Shown: positions 16,870-24,578, numbered from the stretch's first letter. The stretch is DNA of 35,474 nucleotides from Candidatus Gastranaerophilales bacterium (GCA_944325635.1 CALVBD010000011.1:1-35474), one strand, 5' to 3'. The notes: generated by a model from the sequence alone, not told the origin. Program-made: numbers and translations.

Positions 16870-17070
16870 GTGTCAGACTTCAAAAAAATAGAAGATGAAT
16901 TCTTTAAAACAAAGGATTTAATCAGGGTATTGTGTGATACGGTTCAGGTATGTATGGAAGAACAAAGGCCAATGCATCATATCGCAACTCTTTGTCCTGT
17001 TATTTTTGAACAATTACGCAGAACAGAAAGCCTGTTTGACGAGTATATTCAACAAGACACGCAAAATTAG
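16870..17070 (+). CDS. small helical protein divergent from an HTH regulator
   Basis: This 66-residue protein starts with GTG at 16870 (MSDFKKIEDEFFKTKDLI) and is predicted all-helical. It is unrecognised. AAAGGAG lies ten bases before the GTG. An ATG at 16866 is better spaced from the same site but runs in another frame and stops after ten codons, overlapping the gene. Either GTG is the true start, or the short frame acts as a translational leader. Its position relative to the HTH gene mirrors the pair at 9502/9800. The stop overlaps the 3' end of the convergent XerC-like gene by four bases. Confidence 0.6.
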   Translation: MSDFKKIEDEFFKTKDLIRVLCDTVQVCMEEQRPMHHIATLCPVIFEQLRRTESLFDEYIQQDTQN

Positions 17071-17981
17071 GCCCGGGGGTGTGTTTCGTTGTAGACTTCT
17101 TTTAAATGTTTGCCAGATACATGGGTGTAAATCTGCGTGTTAGAGATGCTGGCATGACCCAGAAGTTCCTGTACAACTCTCAAATCCGCTCCGTTTTCTA
17201 TTAAGTGGGTTGCAAAACTGTGGCGGAAAACGTGCGGGGTTACATGTTTCGGAAGCTGGATTTTTTCAACCACATCGTTAATAACATTGCTTATTGTGCG
17301 GGTTTGGAGGCGGAAACCGGTATTATTGATAAAAACAGGGGAATCTTCGTCCGTATCGACCCTGTAACCTTTTGCCACAAGAGGGCGTGCTGTCTCTATA
17401 TACCTTTGGAGATAGGTTTTTGCACGATCCGTTACGAGAATAATTCGCTCCTTTGAACCTTTTCCAAAAACCCTAATTTCGTTATTATCAAGGTTTAAAT
17501 CCTCAAAATTCAACCCGCTGAGTTCGGATACACGCATTCCGGTTGCCCAGAGCAGCTCAAGTATTGCTTTATTTCTGTATCCTGCTGGTGTATCAATTTT
17601 TATGTTGTTTAAAATTTGTTCAACCTCATATGGTGTCAGAAATTTTGGGAGCTGTTTCGGGCGTTTTGGCGGGTTCAAATTCATTGCAGGATTTGCATCG
17701 ACCTTTTTTTCACGGTAAAGATATTTATAAAAAGTTCTGAGAGAAGCAATTTTTCTTGCGACGGTGTTTTTTTTATAATTGAATTTTTGTATAAAATGCA
17801 GGTATTCACGAACTTTAGAGAAGTTTACATTCTCCAAAGGAGTATCGCCAAGCCAGAGCAAAAAGTCTAAAATGTCGGAATAGTAAGCTTTTGCAGTGTG
17901 TTTGGAGAAGTTTTTTTCAACTAAAATGTAACTTCTGAAATCCTCCAAATCATGTTTTGAACTTGCATTTAAACCCATCAT
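17067..17981 (-). CDS. tyrosine recombinase, XerC-like
   Basis: This 304-residue Xer recombinase has the N-terminal SAM-like domain (FRSYILVEKNFSKHTAKAYY) and an intact active site: Arg150 (GMRVSEL), Lys in GKGSKER, His250 and Arg253 (HVFRH), His276 (LGHAS) and Tyr285 (TQIYTHV). The GHASISNTQIYTHV segment and the ending ETHPRA are nearer to XerC than to XerD. It is a separate gene from the XerD-like recombinase 1.5 kb away, on the opposite strand. Having both partners this close is unusual, as xerC and xerD are normally far apart. The start is ATG at 17981 (Met-Met), and the second Met is possible. Confidence 0.88.
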   Translation of the reverse strand: MMGLNASSKHDLEDFRSYILVEKNFSKHTAKAYYSDILDFLLWLGDTPLENVNFSKVREYLHFIQKFNYKKNTVARKIASLRTFYKYLYREKKVDANPAMNLNPPKRPKQLPKFLTPYEVEQILNNIKIDTPAGYRNKAILELLWATGMRVSELSGLNFEDLNLDNNEIRVFGKGSKERIILVTDRAKTYLQRYIETARPLVAKGYRVDTDEDSPVFINNTGFRLQTRTISNVINDVVEKIQLPKHVTPHVFRHSFATHLIENGADLRVVQELLGHASISNTQIYTHVSGKHLKEVYNETHPRA

Positions 17982-18076
17982 TTACCTTATTGATTTTTTA
18001 CAAAAATTATTATACAATATTTTTGGTAGATTTAAAATAGTAAGTTTTAAAAAATAATAGCAAATCTGGAGAAAAC

Positions 18077-19891
18077 ATGAATTATAAAAAATTGTTAACA
18101 GCATCATTGATTTTTGCAAATATCCTATGTGTTTCTGACGTTTTTGCGCAAGAACTTCAGGCAAAAGTTGCTATAGGCTCAAATATCAGCAAAAAACATG
18201 CCGAAATAGATAAAATGATTGAATACAACAAATACGGAGAAGCTGACGCAGCTTTGAGAGACGTATTGAATAATGCTCCGAATGATGTAGATGCAAAGAT
18301 TTTGAGAATTATATGGATGGCTAAACAGCAAAAACTTGCACCTGCACAGACAGAACTTGATAAAATGCTGAAAGAATACCCTAACAATGCAGCTTTGCAT
18401 TACGCACAAGGGCTTGTGTATATGAAACGCAGAACATCTTCTGATGTTACATATATCAGAGATTCAAAAAACTTACTTGATGAAGCTATTAAAGAATTTG
18501 TAAAAGCTGTTAATCTGGACAGCAATTATTATCAAGCATATAATGCCATGGGTGTCGCAACCCTGCAGCTTGGCAACAATTCTGATGCAAAAGAATTGTT
18601 TGAAACCGCATTAAAGATTAATCCTCAGTTTGCAACAGCATACGATAACCTTGGAAATATAGCACTCATTAACGGTGATCTTGCAGCAGCTGAAGAAAAC
18701 TTTATGAAGTCTTTAAAATATAATACCCACAACCCGACTACGATGTATCACCTCGGTCAGGTTGCAGTTAGACAAAAAGATTATAATAAAGCGCTTACAT
18801 GGCTGAACCACTCTTTGCATATTAACCCGAACTCAGCTCCTGCTTTGACATTGCAGGGTGAATGTTATCTTGTGCAGGGAAACCAGGCTGCGGCTATAAA
18901 TTCATTCAAAAAAGCAATTACCGCAAAACCTGAAAACTCCCGCGCTTATATTAACCTTGCCAATATCTACCAGAAACGTTCTGATGCTGAATTTGCAATG
19001 GAACAGTTGAAAACCGTTCTTGCCATCAATCCTAAATATAAAGATGCAATAATGAGAGTTGCCGATTTGTCTTTAGAGACAAGAAAGTATTATCAAGCGC
19101 TCGATTACTACTCAAAACTTGTAGACGATGAGCAATACGGCAATGATGCTATCATCGGTTTAGCAAATACATATTATGAAATGTCAAAAGACCGCGGAGA
19201 TAGCGGTGATATGACAACAAATAAAGAATTATATCTTGCTTATGACTACATAAACGAAGCTATTGAAAGAGTTCCTGACAGACTGGATCTTCATCTTGCA
19301 AAAATTAAACTTGCGAGACTTACTCACCAGCTTCCTTTATCAAAAGACAGTTTGAATTATATAGTTCAGGCAGCTTCCAACAACCTTATGGATAACGTAA
19401 TCAAAGGTGAAGCTTATCTTGCGCTCGGCAGAGAAAAAGATGCTGTCTATACGTTTGAAAACGCAATTAACTTTGCAAATAATGTTGATGATGAACTGTA
19501 TCTTGCGGAAATTCTTGTTCATAATAAACAGTTCAGAACAGCTAAAGTTGCCCTGAAAAAAGTTCTTATGCAGGAACCTGATAATATAATCGCTAAAAAC
19601 GGTCTTGCTTATATTGAACTTTGTGAAACAAAATCAAACGAGTTCTTTGATGTTGCTCAAAGACAATTTAAAGAAGAAAATTACGCCTCTGCAATTGAAT
19701 ACTGTAACCGCGCAATTGACTTCTATCACAACAGCCCTGCTATTGCAAAACTGAAAGCTCAATCTTATGAAGAAGAAAAGAACTATCAGGGAGCAATAAA
19801 ATACTATAATCAATACCTGTCACTTAACCCTAGCGCTCCTGACAGAGAAACAGTATTGAAGAAAATCCAAAAATTCCAGAATAAAATATAA
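18077..19891 (+). CDS. secreted or periplasmic tetratricopeptide-repeat protein
   Basis: This 604-residue protein starts with a Sec signal peptide: KK near the N-terminus, a hydrophobic core (LLTASLIFANILCV) and an Ala-rich cleavage site ending VFAQ at about residue 25. The rest is built of about a dozen TPR units of the A-x-x-x-Y/F-x-x-A-L-x-x-x-P type, for example AYNAMGVATLQLGNNSDAKE, AYDNLGNIALINGDLAAAEE and AYINLANIYQKRSDAEFA. TPRs form a superhelix for protein-protein binding, so it is likely a scaffold in the envelope. The ATG at 18077 follows a GGAG-type site (CTGGAGAAAAC). Partner and pathway are unknown. Confidence 0.88.
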   Translation: MNYKKLLTASLIFANILCVSDVFAQELQAKVAIGSNISKKHAEIDKMIEYNKYGEADAALRDVLNNAPNDVDAKILRIIWMAKQQKLAPAQTELDKMLKEYPNNAALHYAQGLVYMKRRTSSDVTYIRDSKNLLDEAIKEFVKAVNLDSNYYQAYNAMGVATLQLGNNSDAKELFETALKINPQFATAYDNLGNIALINGDLAAAEENFMKSLKYNTHNPTTMYHLGQVAVRQKDYNKALTWLNHSLHINPNSAPALTLQGECYLVQGNQAAAINSFKKAITAKPENSRAYINLANIYQKRSDAEFAMEQLKTVLAINPKYKDAIMRVADLSLETRKYYQALDYYSKLVDDEQYGNDAIIGLANTYYEMSKDRGDSGDMTTNKELYLAYDYINEAIERVPDRLDLHLAKIKLARLTHQLPLSKDSLNYIVQAASNNLMDNVIKGEAYLALGREKDAVYTFENAINFANNVDDELYLAEILVHNKQFRTAKVALKKVLMQEPDNIIAKNGLAYIELCETKSNEFFDVAQRQFKEENYASAIEYCNRAIDFYHNSPAIAKLKAQSYEEEKNYQGAIKYYNQYLSLNPSAPDRETVLKKIQKFQNKI

Positions 19892-19940
19892 TATTTATTT
19901 TAGCCGGAATTAACTATATAAATAACCAGATAAAAAGACA

Positions 19941-20198
19941 ATGAAAAAATTTGATATACGTAAAACGTTTGAAATATTTTGGAAAGAGCCCTTAAGTATT
20001 TTAACGGAAGGGCTTTTCCAGATTGTAAATATTCAATCGAACATTTTTAGCCAGAAACCTGCCGTAAATGTGGACTTTTTGAAAGATAAAACTCAGATTA
20101 CGGTTGTTGACAGCGACAAGATGTATAATTTATTTCAGACTGTTTTGTTTAAACAACGTTTGAAAGAACAGCAAAAGAAAGCATTATCTTCAAAATGA
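19941..20198 (+). CDS. 85-residue protein upstream of engB, unknown
   Basis: The protein has a basic start (MKKFDIRKTFEIFWK), a central beta-like stretch (KTQITVVDSDKMYNLF) and a basic C-terminus (RLKEQQKKALSSK). It has no clear membrane segment or known motif. It ends with a four-base ATGA overlap into engB, so the two are co-transcribed and translationally coupled. A weak purine-rich stretch precedes the ATG. The coupling to a ribosome-assembly GTPase gene is the only clue to its role. Confidence 0.65.
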   Translation: MKKFDIRKTFEIFWKEPLSILTEGLFQIVNIQSNIFSQKPAVNVDFLKDKTQITVVDSDKMYNLFQTVLFKQRLKEQQKKALSSK

Positions 20199-20779
20199 AA
20201 TCAAATGCCAAAATTATGAACGGAACATTTATAATCAGTGCGGAGAAGCTTTCGCAATGTCCGGATACAGATTTGCCGGAATTTCCGCTTCTCGGGCGGT
20301 CTAATGTCGGAAAATCATCCTTTATAAACGGTCTGGCAAATAATAAAAAACTTGCAAAAACTTCAAACACTCCCGGTAAAACAAGACTGATAAATTTTTT
20401 CAATTTTTCGGATAAATTTATGTTGGCGGATTTGCCCGGGTACGGTTATGCGAAAGTTTCAAAAGAAGCACAGAACAAATGGCAGAAGTATCTGGAAGAA
20501 TATCTTCTCAAACGCGAACAAATAAAATCTTTAATACAATTAATAGACGGCCGCCATGATATTCAGAAAAACGATTATCAAATGCGGGAATGGGTTATGG
20601 CGTATGACTTACCTATCTTTACGATTGTGACAAAAATGGACTATGTTCCGCGCGGCAAGCAATTGAATGTTATAAAAAAGGTTGAAAAAGAATTCGGCGG
20701 GGTTGTGTTGCCTTTCAGTGCCATAGATAACCGTTATAACAGTGCAGTTTTTGAAAAAATACTTCAAACAGAGGATTAA
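20195..20779 (+). CDS. engB: ribosome-biogenesis GTPase EngB (YsxC)
   Basis: This small GTPase acts in assembly of the large ribosomal subunit. The G1 motif is GRSNVGKSSF (residues 34-43), and the effector segment is NTPGKTRLINFF (58-69). G3 is DLPGYGYAKV (79-88), G4 is TKMD and the G5-like SAI follows near residue 178. The 194-residue length is normal. The start overlaps the end of the preceding small gene by four bases. Confidence 0.95.
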   Translation: MKSNAKIMNGTFIISAEKLSQCPDTDLPEFPLLGRSNVGKSSFINGLANNKKLAKTSNTPGKTRLINFFNFSDKFMLADLPGYGYAKVSKEAQNKWQKYLEEYLLKREQIKSLIQLIDGRHDIQKNDYQMREWVMAYDLPIFTIVTKMDYVPRGKQLNVIKKVEKEFGGVVLPFSAIDNRYNSAVFEKILQTED

Positions 20780-20843
20780 ACCGATCCTTTTCCGCGGTAA
20801 AATAAAAATGGGTGTGGAACAAACTTAAACGGGAGTAGTTAGT

Positions 20844-21098
20844 ATGGAAAGGGTTTCTTTAAATACAGACTTTTACCCGGAAACTAACGGGGAGATTTCA
20901 AACTCTATTACAAAAAGCTGGACGGAGCAGGCTCTGGAATGCTATGCAATCGGCTGTGACTGTAAGAAGTGTTCGCTTAAAAACGGAAATTATTCATTTG
21001 TCTGTCAGATGCCGAAGGTTATTGACATTTTGATTAATGCAGTGGGAAGGCCTTCTGTTGAGCTTCGTCAGTATAATTCACTTCGTCCGGCAAATTAA
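20844..21098 (+). CDS. small cysteine-rich protein, unknown
   Basis: The 84-residue protein has five cysteines in the middle, at 33, 38, 40, 43 and 54 (CYAIGCDCKKCSL, then FVCQMP). This fits a zinc or iron-sulfur site. The C-terminal part (VIDILINAVGRPSVE) is helical and resembles other small CxxC proteins of gut bacteria that end C-x-M/L-x-x-V-x-x-L-I-x-x-x-G-x-P. There is no membrane segment. GGGAG lies nine bases before the ATG. It is followed by a strong terminator, so it is probably a single-gene transcript after engB. Function is not known. Confidence 0.7.
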   Translation: MERVSLNTDFYPETNGEISNSITKSWTEQALECYAIGCDCKKCSLKNGNYSFVCQMPKVIDILINAVGRPSVELRQYNSLRPAN

Positions 21099-21158
21099 CA
21101 AAAATTCAGACCTGATTATACGAATTTGTTTACCAAACATAGAACTCCTTTTTTTTCG

Positions 21159-21189
21159 AAAGCAGACAGAGAAAGTCTGCTTTTTATTT
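21159..21189 (+). terminator. terminator of the cysteine-rich gene
   Basis: Arms AAAGCAGAC (21159-21167) and GTCTGCTTT (21175-21183) pair perfectly over nine bases and are followed by TTATTTT on the plus strand. Confidence 0.85.
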
Positions 21190-21212
21190 TGCTGCATGTA
21201 ATTAAACACCAC

Positions 21213-21307
21213 AAACCGCCCTCAAAAAATTGAGAGCGGTTTTCCAACTATCCAGAATCCCGGCTTGTGTTTGCCGCAAGTTTTTGGGGGGAAATTTGCG
21301 GCTTTTA
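21213..21307. other. two further hairpins in tandem after the terminator
   Basis: The first hairpin has 13-base arms (21213-21225 and 21230-21242) with one mismatch around AAAA. The second has arms GCCGCAA (21273-21279) and TTGCGGC (21296-21302), with TTTTATAT following on the plus strand. Both lie in the gap before the convergent small genes. They may be extra terminators or the body of a small structured RNA. Confidence 0.55.
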
Positions 21308-21323
21308 TATGTTCAGAAAATTT

Positions 21324-21536
21324 TTAATCTGCGGCTAAACCGCCTCTATGGAACATTGCAAGCTTTTCCAGATGCCATTGCTTTGCTTTAATATTTTCAA
21401 TGTGGTTTTTGATTTCTTCAAGTTCAGCAAGTAGTACCGATAATTCTTTTCGTTGCGGGACATAGACTTCTGGTGCTTTTTCGTCGGACCAGCCCATAGG
21501 AAAACAATTATTCTCGAATAATTCTTTCATATCCAT
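21324..21536 (-). CDS. 70-residue acidic helical protein, unknown
   Basis: The ATG at 21536 is preceded by GGAGG at nine bases. The protein starts MDMKELFENNCFPMGWSDEK and continues with a long charged helix (LSVLLAELEEIKNHIENIKA), a likely short coiled coil, ending HRGGLAAD. An in-frame extension to 21710 exists but lacks a ribosome binding site and overlaps the next gene. It lies 28 bases downstream of the gene at 21565 on the same strand, and the two form a small operon. It is not recognised. Confidence 0.65.
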   Translation of the reverse strand: MDMKELFENNCFPMGWSDEKAPEVYVPQRKELSVLLAELEEIKNHIENIKAKQWHLEKLAMFHRGGLAAD

Positions 21537-21564
21537 AACACATATCCTCCATTTTGTGAGGTTT

Positions 21565-21774
21565 TTAGTCTTTTTGTGAAATAAATGAATGGAACAGATC
21601 AATGAGATCGAATTTTCCGTATTTTGCAGGCATTGGTATATTATCATATTCACTGCCTGTAATTTTTTGCAAATCCTGAATTTGTCTGTAATCGAGCGAA
21701 TTGAAGTCAAAGCTTGTCATTTCGGCATAATCTACCATTAATTCATCCATATCCAAAACTTTTTTGTTTTTCAT
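21565..21774 (-). CDS. 69-residue protein, first gene of a small operon, unknown
   Basis: AAGGAG lies seven bases before the ATG at 21774. The protein (MKNKKVLDMDELMVDYAEM at the start) is rich in Asp and aromatic residues, with no membrane segment and no known motif (FDFNSLDYRQIQDLQKITG in the middle). It is co-directional with the small gene at 21324. Their good ribosome binding sites and close spacing support both as real genes. Confidence 0.65.
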   Translation of the reverse strand: MKNKKVLDMDELMVDYAEMTSFDFNSLDYRQIQDLQKITGSEYDNIPMPAKYGKFDLIDLFHSFISQKD

Positions 21775-21928
21775 TACACACTCCTTATTGTGACTGATAA
21801 CAAAATTTTTATCGGATTGGCATGGTAAAAACTTTAGAAAAATGAGCGGAGTTGTTACATAATTTTACATAGCTGTGCCTGCAGGCGGTTTTTTGCGTGG
21901 TAAAATGAAGAAGTGAGGGAAATTTAGA

Positions 21929-22333
21929 ATGAAAGAAAAAGCAGTAGAATATTATATAAATCACGGATATTCTTGTTCGGAAAGTGTTGTAAGAGCTGCA
22001 ATTGACGAAGGTTTGTGTGATGAATCGGTTCTTGCATGCGCGACTTCTTTTTCTGGCGGAATGTCGTCGGGATGTCTGTGCGGTGCTGTTGCCGGAGCAC
22101 AGCTTGTAATAGGATATAATTACGGACGCGGGAATGCTAAGGGAAATCCTGTTGAGGCAAGATTAAAGGCGAAGGCTTTTGTTGACGAATTCAAGTCCCG
22201 TAACAAGGTAACCTGTTGTAAAGCTTTAAGTGCAGGGCTTGAGGGCATGGATAGGAAACTGCATTGTTCAAAACTTGTAGCTGATGCCTCGGAAATTTTG
22301 GAACAGCTTGTAAAGGTTACAACTAATGTTTAA
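21929..22333 (+). CDS. C-GCAxxG-C-C family protein
   Basis: The 134-residue protein matches the C-GCAxxG-C-C family of probable redox or metal-binding proteins: a first Cys in YSCSESV, the family signature as GCLCGAVAGA, a Cys pair in VTCCKALSAG and a final Cys in KLHCSKL. The molecular activity of the family is not established. The family's usual glycine-rich SFSGGM precedes the signature. The gene starts at 21929, with GAGGGA upstream, and overlaps crcB by eight bases, so the two are co-transcribed. Confidence 0.85.
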   Translation: MKEKAVEYYINHGYSCSESVVRAAIDEGLCDESVLACATSFSGGMSSGCLCGAVAGAQLVIGYNYGRGNAKGNPVEARLKAKAFVDEFKSRNKVTCCKALSAGLEGMDRKLHCSKLVADASEILEQLVKVTTNV

Positions 22334-22703
22334 CACAATTGCGGTATTTGCAGGCGGCGGGTTGGGTGCTGTAATAAGATATTTAATAGGAGTATGGTTT
22401 TTAAAATACCTGCATGTTAATCTGCCTTTAGCTACATTTACTGTCAATATAACAGGTTGTTTTATTATCGGGTTTTTGTACATTTTATTTATAAATAAAA
22501 CTGATTGGAATTCGGCTGTAAAACTTGCATTAACTGCGGGTTTTTGCGGCGGATTGACTACATTCAGTACTTTTTCGGTGGAATTATTTGAAATGGTCAG
22601 AACCGCACAATATATTCAGGCTGTTTTATATACAGCGTTGAGTGTAATTGCAGGTCTGATCGCAGTAATGATAGGAGCATATTTTGCAAAACTATGTATT
22701 TGA
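22326..22703 (+). CDS. crcB: fluoride ion exporter CrcB/Fluc
   Basis: This 125-residue membrane protein has four hydrophobic segments and the Fluc signatures: GGGLGAVIRYL (residues 10-20), the TFTVNITGCFIIGF pore helix with the conserved Asn, and GFCGGLTTFSTFS with the family's TTFSTF sodium/phenylalanine motif. It would form a dual-topology dimer that exports fluoride from the cytoplasm. It overlaps the C-GCAxxG-C-C gene by eight bases and the next gene by about 20. No fluoride riboswitch is visible upstream of the operon. Confidence 0.93.
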   Translation: MFNTIAVFAGGGLGAVIRYLIGVWFLKYLHVNLPLATFTVNITGCFIIGFLYILFINKTDWNSAVKLALTAGFCGGLTTFSTFSVELFEMVRTAQYIQAVLYTALSVIAGLIAVMIGAYFAKLCI

Positions 22704-23529
22704 TAAATTGAATTTTTTGACAGCCGGCATGCCGTTGAGTACGGGAAAGGCGAGTTACGGGCGGGCATTTGAGATTTTGAGCGAATTGGGGCTTGACGGA
22801 ATGGAGCTTGAATTTGTGCATGGTGTCAGAATGTCTGATGAGACACGTGAACTTGTACAAAAAGAACGCGAAAGCCGCAGCCTTGTTTTAACCGCGCATG
22901 CGCCGTTTTATGTAAATCTTAATTCAAAAGAAGAAGAAAAGGCAGAAGCAAGTGTTCAGAGGATTATTGAAACAGGTCTTGCTGCACAGGCAACCGGTGC
23001 GTTTAGTATAACGTTTCACGCTGCGTATTATATGCAGCAGGATAAGGAATTTGTTTATCAGGTTGTTAAAAAGCGTGTTGGTGAGATTTCCGATGTTTTT
23101 AAAAAAGAAAAGATAAATGTATGGATTCGTCCGGAAACAACGGGAAAAGGCACACAGTGGGGTGATTTGGAAGAAATTATTCGACTGTCAAAAGAATTTG
23201 ATAACGTATTGCCTTGTATAGATTTTTCGCACCTGCATGCAAGAAGCGTAGGAAAGTACAATACCTATGATGAGTTTTCAAAAATTCTTGAAACTGTTGG
23301 AAAAGAACTTGGGCAAAGAGCGCTCGATAATTTTCACGCGCACCTTGCAGGGATAGATTACGGAGCAAAAGGCGAGAAAAAGCACCTTATTCTTGAAGAA
23401 TCCGATATGAATTATAAAGACCTTCTTAAAGCATTTAAGGAATTCAATATAAAAGGTGCGCTTGTCTGTGAAAGCCCGAATATCGAAGAAGATGCACTAC
23501 TTTTGAGAGATTATTACAATTCACTTTAG
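22684..23529 (+). CDS. endonuclease IV-like TIM-barrel protein
   Basis: This 281-residue protein is of the AP-endonuclease family 2 / Nfo type. Endonuclease IV cleaves abasic sites with three metal ions. Metal-ligand candidates are in place: TAHAPFY (His), TFHAAYY (His), RPETTGKG (Glu), CIDFSHLHA (Asp, His), HAHLAGI (His), GEKKHLIL (His) and VCESP (Glu). The Asp of E. coli's D-x-H ligand pair is replaced by Lys in EKKH, as in the archaeal-type branch. The start is TTG at 22684, chosen because AGGAG lies six bases upstream. A TTG at 22708 is an alternative. The gene overlaps the end of crcB and ends the operon. Confidence 0.78.
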   Translation: MQNYVFDKLNFLTAGMPLSTGKASYGRAFEILSELGLDGMELEFVHGVRMSDETRELVQKERESRSLVLTAHAPFYVNLNSKEEEKAEASVQRIIETGLAAQATGAFSITFHAAYYMQQDKEFVYQVVKKRVGEISDVFKKEKINVWIRPETTGKGTQWGDLEEIIRLSKEFDNVLPCIDFSHLHARSVGKYNTYDEFSKILETVGKELGQRALDNFHAHLAGIDYGAKGEKKHLILEESDMNYKDLLKAFKEFNIKGALVCESPNIEEDALLLRDYYNSL

Positions 23530-23622
23530 AAGATTATTTAATGTGGCGTTATAAATTTAAACCGGAAGATTAAAGAAAATTAGAAAAATGCCGTCAATAT
23601 AAGAAATGGTTACTTTTTAAAA

Positions 23623-23669
23623 GGTGCACAGAGTTTAGCCTGCATTAGCATGGGGAAATCTGTGCAACC
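23623..23669 (+). other. two-level hairpin in the leader of the tandem small genes
   Basis: An outer stem pairs TGCACAGA (23625-23632) with TCTGTGCA (23659-23666), extended by GG/CC across a bulged A. Inside, a smaller stem pairs C-C-T-G-C (23639-23643) with G-C-A-T-G-G (23648-23653) around ATTA. Purine-rich and pyrimidine-rich internal loops separate the two stems. It lies about 22 bases before the next gene and is not followed by a T tract, so it looks like a leader RNA rather than a terminator. It matches no riboswitch class that I recognise. Confidence 0.45.
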
Positions 23670-23691
23670 GGATTAGTAAAAGGCGGTTTAT

Positions 23692-24057
23692 ATGTTTAAT
23701 TCTGTCAACAACCCTTTTAACAGGGCAATAGAATCTTCTACATCTTCAGACAGCGGTAAAAAACAAAAAGAACAACAGCAAGAGAAAAAAGAAAAGAAAT
23801 TTCTTGATCAGGAAGAACCTGATGAAGTAAAAATTGGCGGTCGTCCTATTTTAACTGAGGATGACGTTCGGTATATGGTGAACGATTATATTCAAAAGAT
23901 TAAACAGGAACACGAAGGCGAGCCTAAAGTAATCGAAAAAGCCGATAAATTTCTTTCTAAATTTGATATAAAAAAATTCATGAAGCGTAACCCAAACCTT
24001 ACTGCGCCTGATTTTTATATGGTAATGTATTCTGAAACCGAACACATTACCCGATAA
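23692..24057 (+). CDS. charged helical protein, first of two tandem paralogs
   Basis: The 121-residue protein has a low-complexity, Lys/Glu-rich N-terminal third (residues 20-45). A structured C-terminal part of about 75 residues follows, ILTEDDVRYMVNDYIQKIK then KFLSKFDIKKFMKRNP and FYMVMYSETEH. The same order, VxxxVNxYIQxxL, FDxxxFxK, xMY, recurs in the next gene at 24152, so the two are paralogs. No membrane segment or signal peptide is present. The hairpin at 23623-23669 lies in its leader. Function is unknown. Confidence 0.7.
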   Translation: MFNSVNNPFNRAIESSTSSDSGKKQKEQQQEKKEKKFLDQEEPDEVKIGGRPILTEDDVRYMVNDYIQKIKQEHEGEPKVIEKADKFLSKFDIKKFMKRNPNLTAPDFYMVMYSETEHITR

Positions 24058-24151
24058 TATTTCTTAATAAAATCTAAAGTTTTGCAAAAAAATTTCCGTA
24101 GCATGTAACGGAATAAGATGTTACACAATTTGTTTTAGAAAGGACAGCTTT

Positions 24152-24535
24152 ATGGAGATTACAAGCGCAACAACAGCAGGCAAGGCAAATTATGTAAAAG
24201 GCCTTGACGAAGAAGAAACAGAAGAGCAAAAAACAAAGGAAACGGCAGAAGAAGAAAATGCCGTTCAAGAAACAGAGCCTGACAGAGTAACACTGACTCA
24301 GGACAATACTTATGACGAAGCAACCGTCGAAGAAAAAGTAAACAACTATATTCAAAACTTCCTTGCAAATCCGCGTCTTACTGAAGAAGCAAGAGCAGCA
24401 TTGCAGACATATCTGAACGATTTTGATGCGGCAACATTTATTAAATCATACGGACCGTTTGAATCAACAAGAGATATTTCTGCTGCAATGTATGCAGTTA
24501 CTGCGGGGCTGGCAAAATATCAAGAAGAAGAGTAA
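24152..24535 (+). CDS. acidic helical protein, second of two tandem paralogs
   Basis: The 127-residue protein has a strongly acidic N-terminal half (residues 20-45, Glu-rich) and a C-terminal domain related to the gene at 23692: EATVEEKVNNYIQNFL, then LNDFDAATFIKSYG and AAMYAVTAGLAKY. AAAGGA precedes the ATG at about ten bases. The 94-base gap to the first paralog has no terminator, so they may be co-transcribed. A perfect hairpin terminator follows. The role is unknown; the basic-to-acidic change of the N-terminal halves between paralogs is notable. Confidence 0.7.
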   Translation: MEITSATTAGKANYVKGLDEEETEEQKTKETAEEENAVQETEPDRVTLTQDNTYDEATVEEKVNNYIQNFLANPRLTEEARAALQTYLNDFDAATFIKSYGPFESTRDISAAMYAVTAGLAKYQEEE

Positions 24536-24578
24536 GATCCGTGCTGTAATAAATAGTATGGAGTATAAATTATTCACA

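Noticed and set aside
23541-23573. Ten-codon frame after the endonuclease IV-like gene
   Set aside because: There is no ribosome binding site and the peptide is too short to support a call.
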